Source of the DNA: Flavobacteriales bacterium
GTDB taxonomy: Bacteria; Bacteroidota; Bacteroidia; Flavobacteriales_F; PHOS-HE28
Assembly: GCA_016713875.1 (NCBI GenBank)
Contig: JADJOI010000002.1
Coordinates: 248,001 to 312,000, forward strand
Length of the DNA stretch: 64,000 bases
Direction of reading: 5' to 3'
Positions 52,886 through 60,287 of this stretch are shown here, piece by piece (the first letter of the stretch is position 1; each line of letters opens with the position of its first letter). The translations under genes were made by a program, and so were the position numbers. Below the pieces are notes generated by a model. It made no database searches. It saw nothing but the letters and a program-made list of their open reading frames with translations, and was not told the DNA's origin.

Positions 52886-54895
52886 TCAATGGGTGGTTCG
52901 AGTTTCGGTGGCGGCACGACCGTTGAGATCAGAGACCATCCGGGCCTTCTGGGCGTCGGTCAGCTCGGGCAAGGCCTTCACGGCCGATGTCATCGGTCCT
53001 AGTTCATCCGGACGCAAGGGCCGGTCGGAGCTCAATACGTCCAACAGATGGGCTTGGCGGTTCAATTCCGCGAGGTACAGGGCGTGGGTCTCGGTGGTCG
53101 TCCACAACTGGTTCGTCAGGTCCCCGAAGGAGAACCCGTGTTCGCGCTCCCAGGCATCGCGGCCCTTCATGGTGGGCAGGTGCCGGTTCATCCGCGTGAA
53201 TTCGGCCATCTCCTGGATGGACAGGTTCCGGTATGCGCCGACGGCCTCGGCATCGGCCATCGCCACGCGGCCATCGAAATGCCGGTCGAACACATGGTCG
53301 TTCAGGCGCACCCCGTTGTCATACACGCCTTTCTCCGCGTGGATGGTGCCCGGACCCTTGAACGAGCGGTATGGATCGGGCGGGTTCACCCACAGGCGCC
53401 AGCCAGGGGTGTTCTCCACCATGAAGCCGCCATCATACACCACGTAGTTCCCGTTGCCGGACACGATCGGGCCCGGGGTGGTGCTCACCGTGCCGCCGAA
53501 CCGCACCACCGGACGAATGGTGCTCGCACCTCCGAGGCCACAGGTATTGTCCATGCCGCTGCCGGAAACGATGCCGGAACAAGCCGTGGCGGTATTCCCA
53601 CAGGTACCGGAGACAAGGCCGGCGTAGCGCGTGTAGGACAGGTTCGTGGCGGTCGTCGAGACTTTCACGGGCACGTTATACGCGGCACCGGCGGCCCCCC
53701 CTTGGAAGGTGACTTCGACGATGATGTTGCGCACGCCATCCCACACGAACGGCGTGGTGAGGTTGAAGACGTCCCATGCGCCAGCGCCGGCGATCGGACG
53801 GTTCTGCGTGGCCGGCGCATTGAAGCCGCAACCGGCGGACGGGTCCGCATTGGCCAGGAAACCACCCGTGAGGTCGTTCACGCCCGGTGGAGCGTGAAAG
53901 ACGGCCACTTGCCACGCCCAAGGCTTGATAAGCGCCCCTTGGCCGATGAAGAATCCGATCTGGTTGATCGGCTGACCGGGGCAGAGGCCTTGCGTCCAGG
54001 TGGTGTTCCCGTTCAACTGGGCCAGTTCCACGTTCAGTTCGTTCACCAGGAACATCATCTGCTTCCGCACCCGTTGCGCGGCAGCCGTAGCGTTGATGTA
54101 CGGGGTGACCGTGGCCGCGTTCGACCATTGTCCCGTGGTACAGCCGGGACAGGCCGGAGGCAGCGGCGCATTGGGGATGTTGTTGGCGATCTCCGCCGTT
54201 CCGGCGCCACAGGTGGCATCCGCCTGGTGGGAATAGGCGGCCGGTCCGAAGACCTGATAATCGTTCGGGAGTTTCCGCCATCCCGCGGCCGGCCCCATGT
54301 AGCCCTCATGCCACAGGTCGGTGCTGTTCCACCGGATGGTGCCGACGTTGGTGTTCGCGGTGGTGCCCGTGAGGCGCACAGCACCGCTCACCTCCAATAG
54401 CTGCTGGGCTGCCGGCAACGGGGTCGGCGCGCCCATGGCCACGCGGCCGCCGGCTTCCACCACCATCCGCTCGATGTTGTTCGTACGGAAGTTGAGCTCG
54501 GTGGCGTCCGTGGTGCCGAGGTAGTCGTTGATCGGATTCACCGGATCGTTCCCCAGCAGGTCCCACGCGGCGGAGCCGACGCTCACGCGTACCCACTGGG
54601 CCAGCGTGGCGTCATAGTAGTAGTAGCCCGCCACCCCGTCGGTCTGGTAGATGGTCATGCCATCCACGCCAGCGGGGCGCTGCGCGGTGGTCATCCGGGG
54701 CACCAGGAAGCCCTTCTTGGCGTTCGCAGGCAGCGCGCTGACGTCGATGTCCAGAATGGCCGTGGCGCTCGGGGCGGCACCATTGGCGTTGATGCCGATG
54801 TTGTTCTGAGCGGCCAGGCCCATGCTCAGGCCCAGGGTCAGCGCCGACAGGGAGATCCTCATGGCCATGCGGTTCAGGGTGTGCACAGGATTCAT
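52886..54895 (-). CDS. Secreted adhesin/tail-fibre-like protein, paralog 3 of 4
   Basis: 669 residues from the ATG at 54895; an alternative ATG at 54868 also precedes the signal segment (RISLSALTLGLSMGLAAQ). Shares the frame of paralogs 1 and 2 but is diverged: NIGINANGAAPSATAILDID, KKGFLVPRMTTAQRPAGVDG, YYYYDATLAQWVRVS, then a Cys-rich middle region with LTTPFVWDGVRNIIVEVTFQ. The C-terminal block (RLNDHVFDRHFDGRVAMADA, LSIQEMAEFTRMNRHLPTMK, LWTTTETHALYLAELNRQ) is followed by an extra ~45-residue helical tail (PLRPDELGPMTSAVKALPEL..). Two-base gap to paralog 4, so the cluster looks co-transcribed. Confidence 0.8.
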   Translation of the reverse strand: MNPVHTLNRMAMRISLSALTLGLSMGLAAQNNIGINANGAAPSATAILDIDVSALPANAKKGFLVPRMTTAQRPAGVDGMTIYQTDGVAGYYYYDATLAQWVRVSVGSAAWDLLGNDPVNPINDYLGTTDATELNFRTNNIERMVVEAGGRVAMGAPTPLPAAQQLLEVSGAVRLTGTTANTNVGTIRWNSTDLWHEGYMGPAAGWRKLPNDYQVFGPAAYSHQADATCGAGTAEIANNIPNAPLPPACPGCTTGQWSNAATVTPYINATAAAQRVRKQMMFLVNELNVELAQLNGNTTWTQGLCPGQPINQIGFFIGQGALIKPWAWQVAVFHAPPGVNDLTGGFLANADPSAGCGFNAPATQNRPIAGAGAWDVFNLTTPFVWDGVRNIIVEVTFQGGAAGAAYNVPVKVSTTATNLSYTRYAGLVSGTCGNTATACSGIVSGSGMDNTCGLGGASTIRPVVRFGGTVSTTPGPIVSGNGNYVVYDGGFMVENTPGWRLWVNPPDPYRSFKGPGTIHAEKGVYDNGVRLNDHVFDRHFDGRVAMADAEAVGAYRNLSIQEMAEFTRMNRHLPTMKGRDAWEREHGFSFGDLTNQLWTTTETHALYLAELNRQAHLLDVLSSDRPLRPDELGPMTSAVKALPELTDAQKARMVSDLNGRAATETRTTH

Positions 54896-54897
54896 GG

Positions 54898-57021
54898 TCA
54901 GGGCTTGCTGCGTTCGTTCAACTGCTCCAGTCGGGCCAGCAGTGCCATGCGTTGCTCATCGGTCAGGCGTGGACTGCGTTCCACATCCTGCCTCATCCGT
55001 TGCCATTCCTCCTGGGTCAGTCCCTTGTTGAAGGTCAACTCTTCCAGCAAACGCAGGTCACGCTCCAGTTCGGCGATGTACAAGGCCTGTTCCTCCACCG
55101 TGCGCCAGAGGCCCGTGCTCAATTCTCCGAGCGAGGCCTGTTCACCGGCCTCCCAGTCGGATCGGGAGGGCATGGATGGCAGATGCCGGTTCTCGGCCAG
55201 ATACCCCTCCAGGTCATTGAGCGGAATGAAGCGGTGATCCGCTGCGGACGCGGCCTCCTCCGGCTTCGCCGTTCCGTCGAAGTAGCGGTCGAACACGTGG
55301 TCGGACAGCTGCAGACCACCGTCGAAGACCCGGTCCTGGGCGCGTATGGTGCCTGGTCCGCGATAGACACCGGCCGTGGCGGCCCATTGCGGGGTGCCGA
55401 CCATCAGTGCATGCCCGCTCAACAGCGTGTAGTCGCCGGTATTGTTGAACGGCGTGGGCTGTTTCACCTGGCCCCACACCTTGAAGACCGGACGCGTGGT
55501 GTTCAGGCCCCAAAGCAATCCGGCGGGGAAAACAGCCGGGGTGGTGTAATGGGTGGAACCGGGGTTCACGCTCGAGCCGGGCACGTAGGACCAGATCGTG
55601 CTTTGGAACGTAAGGCCCGTGGTCAGCAGGACACGCGGGCTTACACCGGCCACGGCCGATTTCAGGTAGTTGATCTCGATGATGATGTTGTCCGTGCCGT
55701 TCCAGAAATAGGGCGGGTTCAGCGGGAACACCACATCGCCCGCACCCACCCGGAGGTTGGTCGAATTGAAGCGCACGGGCGAGGCGTTCATGCCATTGCC
55801 CGTCGCCTGATCGATGCCGGTGGCGGGCAGGCTGGCCAATGCCGTGGTGGCCACCTTGACGTTGATGTTCAACACGCAACCCGGAGCGGGTACGTTCGGG
55901 TCGTCATCCAACGCGGTCACAGCCAGCTGGGTGATGTTGCCCACGCACAGATTGAAGGGCGCGTTGGCCAGCTCGCTGCCCAGGATGAGGTATTGCACCC
56001 GACTGCCCGAGGATTGGGCCGTCTGGCTCGTCGGAAAGGGGGTTTCGCGAAGGCGCTGAGGCGCAGTCGCATTGGTCTGACCATTGATCACACCGCCTTG
56101 GGTCTGGCCCGGAGCGCCGCAAATCAGGTTGAAATCGGTGTAATCCTGGCCGGTGACCACGGTCTCGATGTTCTCCAACCGGCTGAAGAGCGGGCCCACG
56201 CGCAGGAACTGGTTCACATTGGTGGCCGTGCAGTTCGCGCTTAGTTGAAGCGTGGTGGCGTTCACCACGTTCAGAATGGTGGCGCCCACGGGGATTCCGG
56301 TCCCGCTGACATACATACCCGCGGAAAGCCCTGCCGTGGAGGGGATCGTTATGTTGGCATTGCCATTTGTGGTGTTCATGCCCTGGATGGCACGTACCCC
56401 CCCGCCTTCATGGTAGTTGACCCCATCATTGTACCGCAGGACCCCGTTGGCCGTGGTCAGGCTATACGATGTCACGGGATACACGGGCGCTTGTTTGAAG
56501 AGGCGGACCGCTCCGTTCACGTGCAGGGCTTCCGCAGGAGCGATGGTGCCCACACCAACGTAGCCGTTGGTGCCGCTGATGGTGATCCGCGGGTTGGCGG
56601 TACCGTTGGTGTTGATGCGCAGGTCGTCGTTGCTGCCGGCCACCGTGCCGATGTAGTTGGTGGCCACGTTGGTGCCGAGGTTCCCGGTCTCCGACCAACC
56701 CGAGCCGGAGGCCATGCGGTTCCATGAAGTGCCGTCGTGATAGTACAGGCCGACCGCGTTCTTCGGGTCGTAGGGGGCGGAGTTGTCCGTTTGGTAAACC
56801 CACAGACCCGCCGTGGGGCCGGGCAGGAGCACGCGCTCGTTGTACGTCATCCGCGGGATGAGCAGGCCGCGGTTGGTGGCTTCCAGTTCCAGCAACGCGT
56901 TGGCGTTCACCGGTGGTGCTCCTGTGGTGTTGATGGCCACGTTCTGCGCGGCGGCCGGGACAGCGAGGACACCGGAGAGCAACAGGACGTACAGCTGGCG
57001 TGAGCGTAGCGTCTTCTTCAT
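54898..57021 (-). CDS. Secreted adhesin/tail-fibre-like protein, paralog 4 of 4
   Basis: 707 residues from the ATG at 57021 (KKTLRSRQLYVLLLSGVLAV..AAAQ, signal peptide); the frame extends to 57078 without one. N-terminal NVAINTTGAPPVNANALLEL and LLIPRMTYNERVLLPG, then VGLYYHDGTSWNRMA, repeated short beta-type segments, a middle domain with PPYFWNGTDNIIIEINYL, and the C-terminal block LQLSDHVFDRYFDGTAKPEE, LNDLEGYLAENRHLPSMPSR, ALYIAELERDLRLLEEL plus a ~50-residue tail (LTQEEWQRMRQDVERSPRLT..) similar to that of paralog 3. First gene of the four-gene run; a TACTTTTG promoter box lies 55 bases upstream. Confidence 0.8.
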   Translation of the reverse strand: MKKTLRSRQLYVLLLSGVLAVPAAAQNVAINTTGAPPVNANALLELEATNRGLLIPRMTYNERVLLPGPTAGLWVYQTDNSAPYDPKNAVGLYYHDGTSWNRMASGSGWSETGNLGTNVATNYIGTVAGSNDDLRINTNGTANPRITISGTNGYVGVGTIAPAEALHVNGAVRLFKQAPVYPVTSYSLTTANGVLRYNDGVNYHEGGGVRAIQGMNTTNGNANITIPSTAGLSAGMYVSGTGIPVGATILNVVNATTLQLSANCTATNVNQFLRVGPLFSRLENIETVVTGQDYTDFNLICGAPGQTQGGVINGQTNATAPQRLRETPFPTSQTAQSSGSRVQYLILGSELANAPFNLCVGNITQLAVTALDDDPNVPAPGCVLNINVKVATTALASLPATGIDQATGNGMNASPVRFNSTNLRVGAGDVVFPLNPPYFWNGTDNIIIEINYLKSAVAGVSPRVLLTTGLTFQSTIWSYVPGSSVNPGSTHYTTPAVFPAGLLWGLNTTRPVFKVWGQVKQPTPFNNTGDYTLLSGHALMVGTPQWAATAGVYRGPGTIRAQDRVFDGGLQLSDHVFDRYFDGTAKPEEAASAADHRFIPLNDLEGYLAENRHLPSMPSRSDWEAGEQASLGELSTGLWRTVEEQALYIAELERDLRLLEELTFNKGLTQEEWQRMRQDVERSPRLTDEQRMALLARLEQLNERSKP

Positions 57022-57326
57022 GGAACGAAGCGTTGTAGGGCGTTTCGGTGCAGGAAAGGACTGATGGACATCAGGCAAAAGTAACGTGACCTTGGTTCGT
57101 CAGCAATACCGGGTAGGCGATCCGGTCCGGATGGTTGGAAGGGAGCCACGTTCGGGTGCAAAGGCAGCAGGAAGACGCCCACGTGGGAAAAGAGTTGCCC
57201 GCTAGTTATCAACAGGCTGGGGGAGAGGGGGATGCAGCCGCAGGGAATGCCCCCGAAGGGCATCGCCTTCGAGGGGGACCGGCCCCGGTCTACGTTACAG
57301 GTCCAACGAGGTTTCTTGGCAAACGC
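57022..57326 (-). other. Intergenic region with promoter and hairpin
   Basis: 305 bases with no gene. It holds the -7 box of the four-paralog run (57076-57083) and an imperfect hairpin (57250-57277: CCCCCGAAGG / CCTTCGAGGGGG with one bulged base, 6-base loop) 50 bases past the stop of the upstream gene, which may end that transcript. Confidence 0.5.
57076..57083 (-). promoter_or_regulatory. -7 box (TACTTTTG) of the four-paralog run
   Basis: Exact TAnnTTTG match on the minus strand, 54 bases upstream of the ATG at 57021. Confidence 0.55.
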
Positions 57327-59519
57327 TCAGTAGACCAGCAGAGGCCACGTACGTGGCTGTCCGGAACCGGCGGTGAGCCGCAAGGTGTAGCTACCTGCGG
57401 GCAGGCCTTCGTGGGTCAGGTCAAGGACCGAAGGTCCTGGGCCAACGAAGAAGGTGCGCACGAAGACGGTGCGGCCCATGGCGTCGATCACCGCGAGCTC
57501 CACGTGGTCGCTACCGGACGCTTCAAGCACCAACCTGATCGCCCCAGAGGTCGGATTGGGGAAGGGGCCTTCCGCGCCGGCACTGCGGAAGATCGCCGTG
57601 GTGGTGGCCACACGGGTCTCATGCCCATGGGCATCCACCTCCACCAGGCGGTAGTAGTTCAAACCCTGCAGAGGCGTGAGGTCCCGGTAGTGGTAGGCCA
57701 TGTGCGCCTGACTGTTCCCCGCTGCGGGGAGGGAACCGACCAGGGTGAAGTCCGAACCGTCCGGCGAACGCTCCACGATGAAGTGGTCAGAGGCCATTTC
57801 CGTAGCGGTCTCCCAGCTGATCAGCACATGGTCCGAAACGGACTGGGCGGTCAGGCTGATCAGCTCCAGTGGCAGCACGGTGCAGTCCAAGGAGGCCCCG
57901 TTGGTCAGGTTCCAGTCCAAACTGAACTGTTGGCCATTGGCGCTGAAGTTGTCCACGTAGAGGATGTAGATCTGGCCCACCAGGACATTGAAGGTGCTGA
58001 CCCATCGGTCTCCGCCGGCGCCTTCGGTGAAGTCCGTCGCTCCGTTCCCGCAACCGGTCGGACCGGTCGGAGCGGCGAAGGAACAACGCAGCGGAGCGCC
58101 CACAGGGGGGCAGGTGATGGATGCCATGGGGCCCCAGACCGCGAAGTCATAATCCGTAGGTGCGGCTGGGTTGATGGTGAATCCGATGGTGCCGGCAGCG
58201 CTGGGGCTGAAGTAATACCAAGTGCCCTGCCGCTCACCGCTGGCCAGACAGCCCTGGTTGCCCGCGTTCAGGTCGGCGGTGCATCCTGTGTTGTTCGTGT
58301 TGTTGTTGAACGCCAGGTTGTTGCAGATGGTCGTGCCGCCCGAACAGTCCTCCGGGAAGGTGTTCGTGGTGGTGGATTGGAACGCACAGATGTTGAACGA
58401 TCCCTGCTGGCCGTTGTAGCCCCACACGCGCAGGTAATAGGTCTGTCCAGGCGTGAGCGGGGTGCATCGGCGGTCGATGCGCGGCATCAGCCCGATGGCA
58501 TCGTCGTTGCATTGGATGCTGGTGAAGGGGCCTGCGCAACTTGGTGCTGAATAGAGCTCCATGGCCCCGTTGGTCATCGTACCGATGGCGGTCTCGATGG
58601 TCACCACGCCGTTCGCCGGCGCGGTGAAGGAGAACCAGATATCTCCGCCTGTGTAAAGTCCGCAGCCTGGCGCGGGGGGGCCGGCGGTGGCGGTGGCGCC
58701 GATGTTCGAGTAGGTGAGCGGGATGCAGGAGGCGAGGACCGGCAGAGGGTTGGCCGCGCAGGGGTCGTCCCCGGTCATGGGCGGAGGGGGCGGAATGGTG
58801 TACGCACAGATGGAGAAGGTGCCGTTGTTGTCGCCCCCATATTCCCAGAACCGCACATAGACCGTGGTCCCCGGGGTGAGCCCGGACGCATAGATGTACG
58901 GCATGGCCCCATTCGCGCTCGCGTCATCATCACAGGCCACCTGGGTGAACGTGCCGTTGCAGGCCGTGGCGGTGTACAGGGCCATTCCCCCGTCGAGGAT
59001 GACGCCCGTGTTCGAGTCGAGAATGAGCACGCCGCTGGCCGGCACCACGACGGAGAACCAGACGTCACTGCCGGAGTAAAAGGCACAGGTCGGTGCGGGC
59101 GGGCCCGTGGTGGCCGTGCTGGAGGCCGTGGTGCTGCCTTGGAAGGTACAGCCCAGACCCGCGGTGAGCGGGGTGGCCCCGCAGGGGTTGTCGTTCGCCG
59201 GAGGCGGAGGCGCCGGGCCAATGCTGAAGGTGCCCGGGCATGGACTGGCCGGCGTGGGCCAGGTGTCGAACCAGATGTAATACTGCGTGCCGGCGTTCAA
59301 CGTGGCCGTGATGGTGGTGGTGTTGGCCGCGTTGCCGTCGCCGTACACGCAGGTGCCTCCGCCGTTCGGGCATCCGGCCCAGACCTGGACGGAGCTCCAG
59401 GTCTGGCCGGTGACGTTGATGTTGTATGCCCCGGTAACGGTAGGGGTGATCACGTACAACGCTTCATTGCCATTCTTGTATGCGGCGTTGTCATTCGAGC
59501 CGCAGAGATTACCCGGCAC
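57327..59519 (-). CDS. Repeat-rich T9SS type A secreted protein, main part (frameshifted near its N-terminus)
   Basis: 730 residues from the nominal GTG at 59519, but without a signal peptide; the signal is encoded just upstream in another frame (next entry), so this is the body of a frameshifted gene. It contains three or four domains of about 120-130 residues with DVWFSVVVPASGV, GMALYTATAC, VACDDDAS, TPGTTVYVRFWEYGG and FSICAY, resembling bacterial pre-peptidase C-terminal-type (PPC-like) beta domains. A Cys-containing domain follows (TWYYFSPSAAGTIGFTINPA, YDFAVWGPMASITCPPVG), then an FN3-like segment (VLISWETATEMASDHFIVER) and a T9SS type A sorting domain (FPNPTSGAIRL..DAMGRTVFVRTF..PAGSYTLRLTAG). 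Closely similar to the protein at 60288-62285. Likely surface or extracellular. Confidence 0.82.
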   Translation of the reverse strand: MPGNLCGSNDNAAYKNGNEALYVITPTVTGAYNINVTGQTWSSVQVWAGCPNGGGTCVYGDGNAANTTTITATLNAGTQYYIWFDTWPTPASPCPGTFSIGPAPPPPANDNPCGATPLTAGLGCTFQGSTTASSTATTGPPAPTCAFYSGSDVWFSVVVPASGVLILDSNTGVILDGGMALYTATACNGTFTQVACDDDASANGAMPYIYASGLTPGTTVYVRFWEYGGDNNGTFSICAYTIPPPPPMTGDDPCAANPLPVLASCIPLTYSNIGATATAGPPAPGCGLYTGGDIWFSFTAPANGVVTIETAIGTMTNGAMELYSAPSCAGPFTSIQCNDDAIGLMPRIDRRCTPLTPGQTYYLRVWGYNGQQGSFNICAFQSTTTNTFPEDCSGGTTICNNLAFNNNTNNTGCTADLNAGNQGCLASGERQGTWYYFSPSAAGTIGFTINPAAPTDYDFAVWGPMASITCPPVGAPLRCSFAAPTGPTGCGNGATDFTEGAGGDRWVSTFNVLVGQIYILYVDNFSANGQQFSLDWNLTNGASLDCTVLPLELISLTAQSVSDHVLISWETATEMASDHFIVERSPDGSDFTLVGSLPAAGNSQAHMAYHYRDLTPLQGLNYYRLVEVDAHGHETRVATTTAIFRSAGAEGPFPNPTSGAIRLVLEASGSDHVELAVIDAMGRTVFVRTFFVGPGPSVLDLTHEGLPAGSYTLRLTAGSGQPRTWPLLVY

Positions 59520-59718
59520 GTTGGTCGAGTTCAGGTCGTTGGTGGCGCCACAGACCAGCGCCTGGTTGGGTGATCGGCAGGCTGGCGGGGTTCAACACCG
59601 TGGCACCCGCACACGTGGTCGCATGCCCGCGCTGGAACGCAATGAGCGCAAAGACCAGCAACAAGGACCTTCCGGACGCGGTCTGGCGGAAGGATGGACG
59701 GTTCGAGAACGGACCCAT
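59509..59718 (-). CDS. Signal-peptide fragment of the frameshifted T9SS protein
   Basis: ATG at 59718 followed by FRQTASGRSLLLVFALIAFQ, then TTCAGATVLNPASLPIT. Beyond this the frame reads unrelated Arg-rich residues and stops, while the +1 frame continues naturally as CGATNDLNSTN into the main part. The cause is one extra base in a G3 run (59568-59570 on the plus strand; CCC where CC is expected). It starts 3 bases after the stop of the small upstream gene, as in the intact module. Treat the two pieces as a single gene that is broken or mis-sequenced. Confidence 0.7.
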   Translation of the reverse strand: MGPFSNRPSFRQTASGRSLLLVFALIAFQRGHATTCAGATVLNPASLPITQPGAGLWRHQRPELDQRAG

Positions 59719-59721
59719 GGT

Positions 59722-60180
59722 CTAGTGGGGGCCGGAACGGGTGTATTCCTCGTAGAGGGCGGGGTGAGCGTCGATCCAGGCGCGCTTGGCGGCCGATCGT
59801 GCGGCATCGTCGGGCGGGGCTCCGGCCTGAAGCGACCAACGGCCATCCGGAGTGGGCACCACGGCGCGATAGGTCGGGAGACCGGGCCACATCACCTCCA
59901 CGCCGAGCAACGGAACCCCGCGGACCTGAAGTACCGTTGCGAACGCATCCAGATCGAGGTCGGTGATCGGGGTGAACTTGGCCAGCGTGCGATCCGCTGC
60001 GAGGTGGAGCGGAACCTCCTGGTCGTGGTCGTGCAGGGTGTGGATGGTCACCTTCTCCAACGAACTCGTCAAGGGCAGAAAGAAGTGCAGGAACACATCG
60101 ACCCCGGCCACGCTTTGGCCGATCGCACTACGTTGTCCTGTGGTCAACAGGATCAGGATCATCCACAGGGCTGCACGCAC
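59722..60180 (-). CDS. Small secreted protein, first gene of duplicated module (copy A)
   Basis: 152 residues from the GTG at 60180, which gives a signal peptide (RAALWMILILLTTGQRSAIG); the frame is open to 60243. Mature part: FLPLTSSLEKVTIHTLHDHD, FTPITDLDLDAFATVLQVRG and the C-terminal KRAWIDAHPALYEEYTRSG. The ending KxAWIxAxPAxYxxxxxR recurs in the protein at 62282-62725. No known family recognised. A TATCTTGC sequence (one mismatch to the -7 box) lies near 60217. Paired with the downstream repeat-rich T9SS gene. Confidence 0.72.
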   Translation of the reverse strand: MRAALWMILILLTTGQRSAIGQSVAGVDVFLHFFLPLTSSLEKVTIHTLHDHDQEVPLHLAADRTLAKFTPITDLDLDAFATVLQVRGVPLLGVEVMWPGLPTYRAVVPTPDGRWSLQAGAPPDDAARSAAKRAWIDAHPALYEEYTRSGPH

Positions 60181-60287
60181 GGTCTTCGCGCGTCCACAAT
60201 TGAATGGACGACCAGCAAGATACGGATCCGCGGCCTTGAGCACCGGTCTGAGTTATCCACAAGACGCGGTCGGAAGGGCCGGGTGGC

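Noticed and set aside
49041..57021. Prophage or phage-tail locus
   Set aside because: Tail-fibre-like ends are present, but no capsid, terminase, portal, integrase or attachment sites are nearby, and each protein has a signal peptide.
57022..57326. RNA gene or riboswitch in the 305-base gap
   Set aside because: Only one imperfect hairpin and a promoter box were seen; no tRNA-like or known riboswitch pattern.
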